From an uncultured Psychroserpens sp. (lineage in GTDB: Bacteria > Bacteroidota > Bacteroidia > Flavobacteriales > Flavobacteriaceae): a stretch of 64,000 bases of DNA. This document shows, one piece after another, positions 8,511-16,612 of this stretch. Under the pieces are notes generated by a model. It worked only from the letters and a program-made list of their open reading frames with translations, had not been told where the DNA came from and searched no databases. The translations under genes and the position numbers were made by a program. Location of the stretch: contig CANLEE010000001.1 of the NCBI GenBank assembly GCA_947489585.1, forward strand, positions 552,946-616,945, written 5' to 3'. Every line of letters begins with the position of its first letter. The first letter of the stretch is position 1.

Positions 8511-9224
8511 ATGGTAAACAGAAATACAGCATTAAAAATTAGAAAGACACATCGTTATTTTGGACTGTTTTTAGGCATCCAATTTCTATTTTGGACTATT
8601 AGTGGCTTATACTTCAGTTGGACAAACATAGACGATATACATGGAGACCATTTTAAGAATCTGGAACATAAACCCCAAGCCTTTAGTAACCTTATTAGTC
8701 CTTCAAATCTTAATGTTTCAGAAGGTGTTAATACTATTGAATTGAGAAATATAGGTAATGTGCCTTACTATTGGGTAAATAAGAAGCAATTATATAACGC
8801 CATAGATGGAAGTATCAAAAATAGCATTACCCAAGATGAAGCATTGTATATCGCTAAAAACTATATGAAAAAGGGAATAGAGGTTGAATCTATTGAACAA
8901 ATAACAGAAGTTGGGAAACACCATGAATATCGTGAAAAGTTATTACCAGCTTATGTTATCTCGTATAAAACAGATGAAGCTTTAAAAGCTTATGTATCTG
9001 TTAAAGATGGAAAGTTTCAAACAGTAAGGCATCGTAGTTGGCGTTGGTTTGATTTTTTATGGATGACTCATACAATGGACTACGAAGGTCGAGATAACTT
9101 CAATACAACAGTTTTGAGAGCATTTTCTCTTTTAGGACTGATAACTGTTTTGAGTGGCTTTTTACTATGGTATACATCATCCCCATCAATTAGAAAATTA
9201 ATAAAAAGAAGAAAAAATAAATAG
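8511..9224 (+). CDS. PepSY domain-containing membrane protein
   Basis: A 237-residue protein of the PepSY-associated membrane type. A first membrane helix lies at about residues 15-33 (H-R-Y-F-G-L-F-L-G start), a periplasmic PepSY-like part follows (I-T-Q-D-E-A-L-Y-I-A), then a second helix near residues 205-225 and a basic C-terminus. The W-x-W-F-D-F-L-W-M-T-H-T-M-D-Y segment is typical of these proteins. Its role in metal resistance is not established; relatives are linked to membrane iron or copper reductases. It is 7 bp after the HMA-MauE gene and 2 bp before the CusB-type gene, so it is clearly in the operon. Confidence 0.85.
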   Translation: MVNRNTALKIRKTHRYFGLFLGIQFLFWTISGLYFSWTNIDDIHGDHFKNLEHKPQAFSNLISPSNLNVSEGVNTIELRNIGNVPYYWVNKKQLYNAIDGSIKNSITQDEALYIAKNYMKKGIEVESIEQITEVGKHHEYREKLLPAYVISYKTDEALKAYVSVKDGKFQTVRHRSWRWFDFLWMTHTMDYEGRDNFNTTVLRAFSLLGLITVLSGFLLWYTSSPSIRKLIKRRKNK

Positions 9225-9226
9225 AG

Positions 9227-10948
9227 ATGAAAAAATTTATAATCTATACAGGAATTTTAATAGCAGGCTTACTTTTAGGTTGGCTGTTCTTTGGTAATTT
9301 ATCTAACAATGAGGCAGAGCATAATCATTCTGAAATGGCTTCAGAAAATCAAATGTGGACGTGTTCTATGCATCCACAAATTATGCAACCTGAAGCTGGC
9401 GATTGTCCAATTTGTGGTATGGATTTAATTCCAGCCGAAGCTGGTGCAGATGGTTTAAGTCCTAACGAATTTAAACTTACCAAGAATGCAATGGCTTTAG
9501 CAAATATTCAAACTTCTTTAGTTGGCAATGGTTCTATTGAAGGCAATTCCATTAAGCTATCTGGTAAGATAAGCGAGAATGAAGATGCGAATGTGGTACA
9601 AGCAAGTTATTTTTCAGGACGTATAGAGCGATTAAATATAAGTTCTGTTGGAGAAGAAGTTCGACAAGGACAGCTTTTGGCTACCATATACTCACCTGAA
9701 TTATTTTCAGCGCAACAAGAGCTAATTACTGCTTCTTCATTAAAGGAATCGCAACCAGCTTTGTATAAAGCAGTTCGTAATAAGTTAAAGCTTTGGAAAA
9801 TTTCAGATAAGCAGATTAATCAAATTGAAGCATCAGGGAAAGTAATACAGAACTTTCCAATTTACGCCACTGTTTCAGGTACAGTATCAGAAAAGTTAGC
9901 AGAACAAGGGGATTACGTCAAACAAGGTCAGGCATTATTAAAAATCACCAACTTAAATACAGTTTGGGCATTATTTGATGTTTATGAAAATCAAATTGAG
10001 CTATTTAAAAAAGGGCAAGAAATTACTGTTACAACAAATGCTTTTCCAAATAAAGAGTTTAAAAGGAAAGTTGATTTTATTGACCCAATGATGAATCCAC
10101 AGACAAGAACTGTTGACCTTCGTGTTGTATTAAACAATAGAAACGGAGAGTTTAAGACTGGTATGTTTGTGGAAGGAATAATTGAAAATATATCTTCTGA
10201 TTCAGAGCAAAAATTATCAATCCCATCTTCTTCGGTGTTGTGGACAGGTGAACGTTCAGTAGTGTATTTAAAAACCAATCCTAATGAACCTGTATTTGAA
10301 ATGCGAGAAGTTGTTTTAGGAAAACAAGTTGGTGAACAATATGAAGTGATTGATGGATTAAAAGATGGAGACGAAATTGTTACCAATGGTACATTTACTG
10401 TTGATGCTTCAGCACAGCTTCAAGGTAAAAAATCGATGATGAACAAAGATGGTGGTAAAACAGTGACAGGACATGAAGGGCATACAATGGATATGATGAC
10501 AGAAAAAGTTGATTTTAATAGTACTGTTGAAAAATCATTTCTGCCTGTTATTGACGCTTATATTAACCTTAAAGATGCTTTAATTCAGTCTGATGTGTCG
10601 TTGGCATCATCAAAAAGTGAAGCATTAAGAAAAGCACTAGAAGAAATACCAGTAAGTCAAAGAGAACAAACGCATAATTACTGGTCAATTTTGCATAAAA
10701 TTTCCAAAGGAATAAATGAAAATGTGAGCTTGGAACATCAGCGTAAACAGTTTCAAATGATTTCAGACAAACTTATTGAAATGGTTAGAAACTTTGATGA
10801 GGTAAATGATAAGTTATTTGTACAGTTTTGCCCAATGGCTGATAGTAACAATGGAGCCTTCTGGATAAGTAAAGAAGAACAAGTACTTAATCCCTACTTT
10901 GGAGATGTTATGTTGAAGTGTGGGAGCGTAAAAGAGGTTATTGAATAG
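9227..10948 (+). CDS. cusB: CusB-type periplasmic adaptor with metal-binding and DUF3347 domains
   Basis: The membrane-fusion protein of the efflux complex, 573 residues. Order: membrane anchor at residues 4-22; heavy-metal-binding module C-S-M-H-P ... C-P-I-C-G-M-D-L at about 44-65; barrel-sandwich and hairpin region (G-R-I-E-R-L, E-L-F-S-A-Q-Q-E-L); beta-barrel and membrane-proximal domains; then a His/Met-rich linker (G-H-E-G-H-T-M-D-M-M) and a C-terminal DUF3347 domain ending in F-C-P-M-A ... N-P-Y-F-G-D-V-M-L-K-C-G. The extra C-terminal domain is common in Bacteroidetes CusB. This is the last gene of the operon, convergent with the mobile-element block. Confidence 0.92.
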   Translation: MKKFIIYTGILIAGLLLGWLFFGNLSNNEAEHNHSEMASENQMWTCSMHPQIMQPEAGDCPICGMDLIPAEAGADGLSPNEFKLTKNAMALANIQTSLVGNGSIEGNSIKLSGKISENEDANVVQASYFSGRIERLNISSVGEEVRQGQLLATIYSPELFSAQQELITASSLKESQPALYKAVRNKLKLWKISDKQINQIEASGKVIQNFPIYATVSGTVSEKLAEQGDYVKQGQALLKITNLNTVWALFDVYENQIELFKKGQEITVTTNAFPNKEFKRKVDFIDPMMNPQTRTVDLRVVLNNRNGEFKTGMFVEGIIENISSDSEQKLSIPSSSVLWTGERSVVYLKTNPNEPVFEMREVVLGKQVGEQYEVIDGLKDGDEIVTNGTFTVDASAQLQGKKSMMNKDGGKTVTGHEGHTMDMMTEKVDFNSTVEKSFLPVIDAYINLKDALIQSDVSLASSKSEALRKALEEIPVSQREQTHNYWSILHKISKGINENVSLEHQRKQFQMISDKLIEMVRNFDEVNDKLFVQFCPMADSNNGAFWISKEEQVLNPYFGDVMLKCGSVKEVIE

Positions 10949-10969
10949 AAGCAAAAAATATTAATGTCT

Positions 10970-11347
10970 TCAAATGTTTCTGTTTATTATAGCTAGTAAT
11001 TCCTCTTGTGTTTTACTTTCTAAATCACTTCTCTCAATTTTAGTGTTGAGGTTATGATATGTTTGACCATATCCTCGACTTTTTCCTTTGGTTTTCAAAT
11101 AGAATATTATAGAAGTTGTATTGCCTGCCTGTATTGATTTTAATAAAGCTGCCTCAACAAAATCAAGTGAGCGTTCTAAATTCTCATTAATAATATATTT
11201 ATAATTCTCATCTGATTTCATCCACTTATAATGCAAAGACCTATCTATCCCAACAGCATTTGTAGAAGCGCTAACATTGCCGAGGTTCGATTTCATTGCT
11301 TTAACCATAGCTTTCTTTCTGATTCTTGTACTGAGGTTGCCTTTCAT
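10970..11347 (-). CDS. HTH protein resembling phage terminase small subunits
   Basis: A 125-residue protein. Its N-terminal half (A-M-V-K-A-M-K-S-N-L-G-N-V-S-A-S-T-N-A-V-G) looks like a helix-turn-helix of the type that binds DNA in terminase small subunits and related phage proteins, followed by W-M-K-S-D-E and an acidic/helical region. The later part (I-F-Y-L-K-T-K-G-K-S-R-G-Y) matches the pattern seen in such proteins. No large terminase subunit is present, so a packaging role is doubtful; it may be a DNA-binding protein of the element. It ends 21 bp from the convergent cusB stop. Confidence 0.55.
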   Translation of the reverse strand: MKGNLSTRIRKKAMVKAMKSNLGNVSASTNAVGIDRSLHYKWMKSDENYKYIINENLERSLDFVEAALLKSIQAGNTTSIIFYLKTKGKSRGYGQTYHNLNTKIERSDLESKTQEELLAIINRNI

Positions 11348-11383
11348 CTCTTTTTTATAGTGTGGAAAAATGAGTGATTTCTA

Positions 11384-12112
11384 TTATGGTTTTCGGTTAA
11401 TCAAATCACAACTCTCATTAGTCAAATCTTCTGGCATTGTCCAATATTTATAGCTCCCAACATAAAACACCCTGTACAATATACCTTGAAATATTTCGTC
11501 TTTACCGAAGTAACGAATATGTCTAACTATAGATAAATAAACTTCATTATTGCCAAAATCTGAACGTAAAGTGTACCAATGTGGGTTTTTAAGCATCGTT
11601 TTAGCAAAAATCCAGTTACAGTTTTCAAGTGTTTTACCTACAAACTCATCTGTGAGATTATCGTGTCCTCGATCTTTGTAGATATTATAGCTCCAATGCG
11701 CCTTCTGAACGTTTAAATCAACTTTCGTAAGTTCGGTTGTAAATACTCCATTTGAGGTTAGAAAGTCGCTTAGAATATGTCTGTAGCAAAATTCATCTCC
11801 GATGCCATAGCCTAATAATGCTATTTTTGATTTGTTATTTGTAACTGCTAAATTGATGAGGTCTGTCTTCAATCTCTCTATTCCTTTTCGTTCCAAAATA
11901 TCTTTGTAGAGTAAGTAGCAGGCATAATAGTCTTTTGCCTTTAAATGATAATAATGTCTAAAAGTATTAAGGCTAGTTACCCTCTGTATCTCCTCTATTC
12001 TCTCATATTCTCCATAGACTTTACCAATTATGCTTACACATACATAATCATTGTTTAGTAGTCTGGTTGTTTCCATAAATGGAGCTGTTATTATTTCTGT
12101 AATTTCATTCAT
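11384..12112 (-). CDS. element protein of unknown function with DUF488-like segment
   Basis: A 242-residue protein. The middle part (I-A-L-L-G-Y-G ... E-F-C-Y-R-H-I-L-S-D-F-L) resembles the DUF488 core, which has a strand followed by C-H-R-H. The C-terminal part (N-P-H-W-Y-T-L-R, then K-Y-W-T-M) is of a kind met in phage and element proteins. It has no signal peptide or membrane helix. Its start at 12112 lies two bases from the 15-base motif shared with the serine recombinase upstream region. The function is unknown; the DUF488 link is a weak motif-based guess. Confidence 0.55.
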   Translation of the reverse strand: MNEITEIITAPFMETTRLLNNDYVCVSIIGKVYGEYERIEEIQRVTSLNTFRHYYHLKAKDYYACYLLYKDILERKGIERLKTDLINLAVTNNKSKIALLGYGIGDEFCYRHILSDFLTSNGVFTTELTKVDLNVQKAHWSYNIYKDRGHDNLTDEFVGKTLENCNWIFAKTMLKNPHWYTLRSDFGNNEVYLSIVRHIRYFGKDEIFQGILYRVFYVGSYKYWTMPEDLTNESCDLINRKP

Positions 12113-12114
12113 AC

Positions 12115-12129
12115 TATAAATTACGATTT
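12115..12129 (-). promoter_or_regulatory. upstream motif shared with the serine recombinase
   Basis: AAATCGTAATTTATA on the minus strand, identical to 1848-1862. It ends two bases before the ATG at 12112, so if it contains the -7 box the mRNA would be leaderless. Confidence 0.45.
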
Positions 12130-12214
12130 GCTTACTGCCAATACAATTTTTAGTTGATATTCAATATTGTTATTACCCTCTTTTCCCCATATACTACAAG
12201 TAGGGAAATAGTAG

Positions 12215-13114
12215 TTAATTCGAAACCAAATAATTTATTTTTTCTAACATTAAATTTCTAGTTTCATTTTTAGGGTTAATAGTTAAATCCGAATCTAATT
12301 TTTTGATACATTTTTTGAATCGACTTCTTTTTTCCTTGCGTGTATTCATATTTAATTTTTCCACTTCCCAGAATTGAGAACTATACCCAGCGAAAACTAA
12401 TTCTCTTTCACGAGGAGTAAGGATGCTATAATTGTAATCTTTCAAAATTTCAACCTTATCAAAACACTTCAAAATCATTAATCCTAATTTTTCTAGAACA
12501 GCTTTGTTTCTAAGGTCAGAAAGTGTTACTAAAACACCATTAAGTGGTCTCATCTTTTTATATTCTATTTCAAACCTGTTTGTACCATTGGGAGCAAGTT
12601 CTTTATTCCCATACGCATCCAAATCCCCATTTAGTTTTGTTTCTAATGTCTTATCATAATCTTTTACATTATATTCTGAGCCATAAAATTTTTTACCATA
12701 AATAGTTTTTCCCTTTCGCATATTTTCAAATTCATCCATTACATATAATCCGAATAATTTGTATAGTTGAACCTTACTTTGAAAATTGACAGCAGTTTCT
12801 AATCTCTTTAATTTGAGATTACCGCTCGATATCTTAAATTTATTTTCTATTCGCTCAATCGCATTTATTATTTCAGAATGTGTGAAATCATTATAATTAT
12901 TACCGTGTACGAATTTATTCAAGGAGTTTTCTAGTGTAAATCGACCTCCAGTAATTTTTGCAACTAAATTTTCAAATGTGGCACTATGATAAGTGTACTT
13001 TCCTTTTTGATTATATCGTGGGAAGAACTCAGCATCAAACATTCTAAAAGGCTCTGTGCGTGATGGTATTGAATATGAGTTTTCAATATCCAAAACTTTG
13101 AGGTTATCTAACAT
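12215..13114 (-). CDS. probable phage/plasmid replication initiation protein (II/X-like)
   Basis: A 299-residue protein resembling the replication proteins of small Bacteroidetes elements and filamentous-phage gene II/X relatives. Recognisable pieces are N-S-L-N-K-F-V-H-G-N-N-Y-N-D-F near residue 65, the V-K-D-Y-D-K segment near 150 (probable catalytic-region Tyr/Lys) and N-R-F-E-I-E-Y-K-K-M near 180. These proteins nick DNA to start rolling-circle copying. It lies 8 bp downstream of the excisionase-like HTH gene, and a cluster of short repeats upstream of both could be its binding site. The assignment is by pattern, without a search. Confidence 0.65.
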   Translation of the reverse strand: MLDNLKVLDIENSYSIPSRTEPFRMFDAEFFPRYNQKGKYTYHSATFENLVAKITGGRFTLENSLNKFVHGNNYNDFTHSEIINAIERIENKFKISSGNLKLKRLETAVNFQSKVQLYKLFGLYVMDEFENMRKGKTIYGKKFYGSEYNVKDYDKTLETKLNGDLDAYGNKELAPNGTNRFEIEYKKMRPLNGVLVTLSDLRNKAVLEKLGLMILKCFDKVEILKDYNYSILTPRERELVFAGYSSQFWEVEKLNMNTRKEKRSRFKKCIKKLDSDLTINPKNETRNLMLEKINYLVSN

Positions 13115-13122
13115 CTAAACTA

Positions 13123-13392
13123 CTATTTGGAAAAAGAATCTACAACCTCAGATTTTTTATAAAGAACTCTTGCTCCAATACGATGCTCCTTCAATAAGCC
13201 TCTTTTTACATAAGCCCTTAAAGTCGGCAATGAAATTGACAGAAGAATTGCGACTTCTTTTCGTGTTAGCAATTTATCTTCAGAATTACTCTCTTGAATA
13301 AATTCTGAAAGCATTTCTCTAACTCCATTTAAAATTTCTGCTTTTAATCTCTCAGGTGTGATATTGTGTAAGTGTGTAATATTGTCATGCAT
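13123..13392 (-). CDS. excisionase-like helix-turn-helix protein
   Basis: An 89-residue protein. The C-terminal 50 residues (L-T-R-K-E-V-A-I-L-L-S-I-S-L-P-T-L, then K-R-G-L-L, then R-V-L-Y-K-K-S-E-V) are the winged MerR-like HTH used by excisionases and by regulators of integrated Bacteroidetes elements. It probably directs excision with the integrase or controls the rep gene 8 bp downstream. A palindrome, CGAATAC-N10-GTATTCG, overlaps its 5' flank and suggests self-regulation. Confidence 0.8.
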   Translation of the reverse strand: MHDNITHLHNITPERLKAEILNGVREMLSEFIQESNSEDKLLTRKEVAILLSISLPTLRAYVKRGLLKEHRIGARVLYKKSEVVDSFSK

Positions 13393-13393
13393 A

Positions 13394-13417
13394 CGAATAC
13401 GTTTTTAATTGTATTCG
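13394..13417. promoter_or_regulatory. palindrome upstream of the excisionase-like gene
   Basis: CGAATAC at 13394-13400 is repeated inverted as GTATTCG at 13411-13417. It begins two bases upstream of the ATG at 13392, a position suited to an operator bound by the HTH protein itself. Confidence 0.5.
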
Positions 13418-13433
13418 ACAAATATTTACTTTA

Positions 13434-13488
13434 ATTAATTCGTAGAAAATTCGGATTAATTCGGTAAAATGAATCTAAGTTATTTCGG
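13434..13488. repeat. phased TTCGG repeats (iteron-like)
   Basis: TTCG(G) occurs at 13439, 13450, 13460 and 13484. The first three are 10 to 11 bp apart, one DNA turn, and two carry the longer ATTAATTCG. They lie between the gene of unknown function at 13480-14094 and the excisionase-like/rep pair. They could be iterons for the replication protein or sites for the HTH protein or integrase. Confidence 0.45.
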
Positions 13489-14094
13489 ATTAAAATTATT
13501 TCTAAAATAATATGAGACATCATTAGAGTAATTCTTTGGGTCAGACAATTTATCTTGCGCCTTTATGTCTGCATTAAAATAATCATTAAGAAACTTGATA
13601 TACTCTTTTAAATATAAGTTTCTAACAAATAGACCAGACTTAATAGTCTTATCACTAAAAACAGCGTTAGATGCAGCTTGAAACCCTCTCTTATGCTTTT
13701 CATTATTATCAATTACATTTAGTTCATGCAAAATCTCAATAAAAAATTGAAAAGCATAGTCGTTTTTAAATATCTCAGGATACTTATTTAGCAACTTTTT
13801 AGGCAGAACCATATACTTTAAAACTTCTTGTCTAAAACTTTCAAGAAAATCTCTCTCCTCTACTTTTGAATCATCAAGCCAATTCATAATCTCGTCAGAA
13901 ACTTTAAGTATTTTTTTACTGAAATGTAGTTTCTCATCTTTAGTCATTAAACTAAATTTTGATCTTAAACTATCAATAGCATTTTTTAAATCAAGTCTTA
14001 ATTCATACAATTTACTCCTCCTCTTTTTACTGTCGTCTTGTAGGTTGCAAAAAAAAGTGTCAATTGTGTCAAAATTGAAATCATACATAAACAT
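13480..14094 (-). CDS. element protein of unknown function next to integrase
   Basis: A 204-residue, Lys/Asp-rich, mostly helical protein without membrane helices, signal peptide or a motif I recognise. The gene begins 5 bp downstream of the integrase stop and is read in the same direction, so it is probably cotranscribed. Proteins of this size and composition often follow the integrase in Bacteroidetes elements. No function is proposed. Confidence 0.65.
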   Translation of the reverse strand: MFMYDFNFDTIDTFFCNLQDDSKKRRSKLYELRLDLKNAIDSLRSKFSLMTKDEKLHFSKKILKVSDEIMNWLDDSKVEERDFLESFRQEVLKYMVLPKKLLNKYPEIFKNDYAFQFFIEILHELNVIDNNEKHKRGFQAASNAVFSDKTIKSGLFVRNLYLKEYIKFLNDYFNADIKAQDKLSDPKNYSNDVSYYFRNNFNPK

Positions 14095-14099
14095 TGAAT

Positions 14100-15371
14100 T
14101 TAATCATTATACCATTTTTTAAATTTCTCATTCAAGTCTTTCGCTAATTCATCATTTGTTATTCCTATGTACCTATACAAATCTGCTTCTTTTTTATGAC
14201 CTGTAATTGCCATAATGGTCTGTGTTGAAATTCCTTTCTTATGCATATTAGATGCAAATGATCTACGTCCTGTATGGGTCGTTACCTTTTGATACCTCTT
14301 GTGTTCTAAAATGGAAACTTTATTACCTTGAATTTTCTTCTCATAGATTGTATTATTCAATGATATTAATTTTTCACAAACAATCTTAATGCTTTCATTT
14401 ACCTTTTGTTCCGAAATTTGTGGCATACACCCATCATATTTTTTTAATATCTTCTTAACTACATTATGCAATGGAATAGAAACAGTCTTGTCGGTTTTTT
14501 GTGTATGTATTCTAATAATATCATCATTATCAATATGTTCTAGTTTCAATTTTAAAATATCACTGATTCTCAAAGCAGTCCAAGAGCCAACTAAAAATAC
14601 ATCTCTTGCTTTATCTAGCATTGGTTTATTTGATAAATCTATATTCCACAACTCATCTAATTCAGACTCATTTAAAAAGACTATCTCCTCTGCTGTTTTG
14701 TTCTGCTTTGTTACTGACCAATATTTATCTCTATAATTTTCTGATATTGAAATACCATCATTATCTCTAGCATTATTTATAACACTCTTAATATGCTTTA
14801 TATGTTTACCAATTGTATTAGGTGTGAAGTTCAACTTTTCTAAATACTTAACAATATCGTCATACAAATCATTTGAGAGTAGCATAAAAGAAATTGTTTT
14901 TCCAGAAACATTTTCAAAATCTATCAAAGTATTAAAAGTTTGATTGTATTGTTCAATAGTTGCTTTAGTGATTGGTTTTCCAGTTCTTGGGTTTTTTTTA
15001 TGTTTAAGCTTATCCATAAACTCTTCATAATAACTCCAAAAAGAAATATTAGCATCAGCTACGTCTTCAACAAATACTTTAGTTTCTAATATTTTCTTTA
15101 GCTCAGAAGAGTTAGGTAATGATTTGTTTTTATCAATTAAAACCTTAATAGTATTCTTTACTAAAAGCTCTATTCTGTTTAATTCAATTTGAACATCTGC
15201 GTACTCTGTCCAGTTTTTCCTAACTGTTTTAGACGATTTATTCCAAGCAGTTGGTTTAATCTTCTGCTTAGTTTTCAGCTTAACTCTATTGCCAGAATAA
15301 GTAATAGATAGGAATAAAGGAGTATTCGTCTTGCTTTTAGGGTCTAGTAAGAAGAAGTTTAGTCGTGCCAT
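14100..15371 (-). CDS. tyrosine recombinase / integrase of the element
   Basis: A 423-residue phage-type integrase. Residues 1-100 form the arm-binding domain of Bacteroidetes integrases, about 105-205 the core-binding SAM-like domain, and 225-415 the catalytic domain. The full catalytic set is visible: Arg268 (T-A-L-R-I-S-D), Lys292, His366 and Arg369 (H-T-G-R-R-S-F), His392 (T-G-H-K) and nucleophile Tyr401. It is therefore probably active. The gene starts about 170 bp from the 3' end of tRNA-Asp, the usual arrangement for integration into that tRNA. Confidence 0.93.
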   Translation of the reverse strand: MARLNFFLLDPKSKTNTPLFLSITYSGNRVKLKTKQKIKPTAWNKSSKTVRKNWTEYADVQIELNRIELLVKNTIKVLIDKNKSLPNSSELKKILETKVFVEDVADANISFWSYYEEFMDKLKHKKNPRTGKPITKATIEQYNQTFNTLIDFENVSGKTISFMLLSNDLYDDIVKYLEKLNFTPNTIGKHIKHIKSVINNARDNDGISISENYRDKYWSVTKQNKTAEEIVFLNESELDELWNIDLSNKPMLDKARDVFLVGSWTALRISDILKLKLEHIDNDDIIRIHTQKTDKTVSIPLHNVVKKILKKYDGCMPQISEQKVNESIKIVCEKLISLNNTIYEKKIQGNKVSILEHKRYQKVTTHTGRRSFASNMHKKGISTQTIMAITGHKKEADLYRYIGITNDELAKDLNEKFKKWYND

Positions 15372-15407
15372 ATCTATTATATGTATGTATTCTAAAGATA
15401 ATAAAAA

Positions 15408-15426
15408 TAGACACTAACTAGACACT
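15408..15426. repeat. direct repeat TAGACACT, candidate integrase arm sites
   Basis: TAGACACT at 15408-15415 is repeated at 15419-15426, 11 bp apart, in the gap between the integrase start and tRNA-Asp. One helical turn spacing and this location fit arm-type binding sites of the integrase. They could also act in integrase promoter control. Confidence 0.4.
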
Positions 15427-15507
15427 TTTTCTTTTTTTACTTTAATTTCGTTTAATCTAATTTAATTATAAACATATGCTACACTGAAGAAAATCAAGTG
15501 TTTAAAT

Positions 15508-15538
15508 AAAAAAAGCCCATCTTTCGATGAGCTTTTTG
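15508..15538 (-). terminator. terminator of tRNA-Asp
   Basis: On the minus strand AAAAAGCTCATC pairs with GATGGGCTTTTTTT through a GAAA loop. It follows the tRNA 3' end directly and ends in a T-run. Confidence 0.85.
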
Positions 15539-15612
15539 CGGTCTGGACGGGACTCGAACCCGCGACCTTCGCCGTGACAGGGCGACATTCTAACCAACTG
15601 AACTACCAGACC
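15539..15612 (-). tRNA. tRNA-Asp (anticodon GTC)
   Basis: On the minus strand the 74 bases fold as a cloverleaf: acceptor GGTCTGG/CCAGACC, D-arm with AGTTGGTTAGA, anticodon loop CTGTCAC with GTC, and T-arm with GGTTCGAGTC. The discriminator base is G, as expected for tRNA-Asp, and CCA is not encoded. Its 3' end faces the integrase, so it is the likely chromosomal attachment site of the element on its left. Confidence 0.96.
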
Positions 15613-15678
15613 GTTGCTTTATTGCGAGGGCAAATATACATTCGATTTTTAATATCACAAATATTTTACGACAAAAAA

Positions 15679-16608
15679 TTAAATAAATTTTTGACGCTCT
15701 ACCATGTAGGTCGTTAAGATTTTATCAAAGGGTTTATTAATGTCTGCTTCAACATATTTAATTTGATATTGACCGCATTTTAAACGTATGCTCTTAAAGT
15801 AGTCTTCTACAGCAGTTTCGTAGCCTTCTTTTACCGTGTCTGGATACAAATTAATATACTCATTAGTCTCAACATCAATGAAACGCTTAGGCGTATTATC
15901 AAAATCAAACTTGAGTTCTTTCTCCTTATCAATCACATGAAATAACACCACTTCATGCTTGTTATATTTTAAATGTCGTAAGGCTTCAAATAACTTCACA
16001 TCATCAGTCGATGTCTGCAACATATCTGTAAAAAAGAAAATCAATGAACGTCTGTGAATATTCTCTGCAATTTGATGCAAATACGTATAGGTCTCTGTTT
16101 GTTTATTGATTTGCTTTGAAACAACCATTTTACTCAACTCAGCTAATAGCATTTGATGGTGACGTTCACTACCCTTTTCTGGAGAATAATAATCATAAGC
16201 ATCACTATAAATACTTAAGCCAACAGCATCACGCTGTTTTTTTAAGATGTGCATCAACGATGCTGCAGCTAATGCAGAAAACCCAATCTTATTCAGCTTA
16301 GAAATACTAAACTCTTTTAATTCTGGGTAATGCATTGAACTACTATTATCGACAATGAGATGACATCTTAAATTCGTTTCGTCATCATAGCGCTTGGTAT
16401 ATAACTTATCTGTCTTAGCATAAAGTTTCCAGTCAATATGACGTGTGCTTTCGCCTTGATTGTAAATCTTATGTTCGGCAAATTCTGCAGAAAACCCGTG
16501 AAACGGGCTCTTATGCATTCCAGCAATAAAACCTTCCACCACTTGCTTTGCAAGTAGCTCTAAGTTTTTAAAGCCACCTGCTTTATTGAGTTCTGCCTGT
16601 AAATTCAT
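15679..16608 (-). CDS. DUF58 domain protein (von Willebrand A-like)
   Basis: A 309-residue cytoplasmic protein. The DUF58 signature G-E-S-T-R-H-I-D-W-K-L-Y-A-K-T lies near residue 55, and the vWA-like metal site motif D-N-S-S-S-M is near residue 89. DUF58 proteins usually work with MoxR AAA ATPases; no moxR gene lies next to it here, so the partner must be elsewhere. The start lies 4 bp after the clpP stop, so the two are probably cotranscribed. Confidence 0.88.
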   Translation of the reverse strand: MNLQAELNKAGGFKNLELLAKQVVEGFIAGMHKSPFHGFSAEFAEHKIYNQGESTRHIDWKLYAKTDKLYTKRYDDETNLRCHLIVDNSSSMHYPELKEFSISKLNKIGFSALAAASLMHILKKQRDAVGLSIYSDAYDYYSPEKGSERHHQMLLAELSKMVVSKQINKQTETYTYLHQIAENIHRRSLIFFFTDMLQTSTDDVKLFEALRHLKYNKHEVVLFHVIDKEKELKFDFDNTPKRFIDVETNEYINLYPDTVKEGYETAVEDYFKSIRLKCGQYQIKYVEADINKPFDKILTTYMVERQKFI

Positions 16609-16612
16609 ATAC

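Noticed and set aside
14389..14736. Open reading frame on the + strand within the integrase gene
   Set aside because: It is antisense to a gene with full catalytic motifs and has no start context or family features.
10970..15371. Phage-defence island or new defence system in the element
   Set aside because: No nuclease, reverse transcriptase, toxin, methylase or Abi motif was seen; the genes fit integration and replication.
15539..15612. A left attachment site within the window
   Set aside because: No second copy of the tRNA-Asp 3' end was seen in positions 1-15000, on either strand, so no left end is called.
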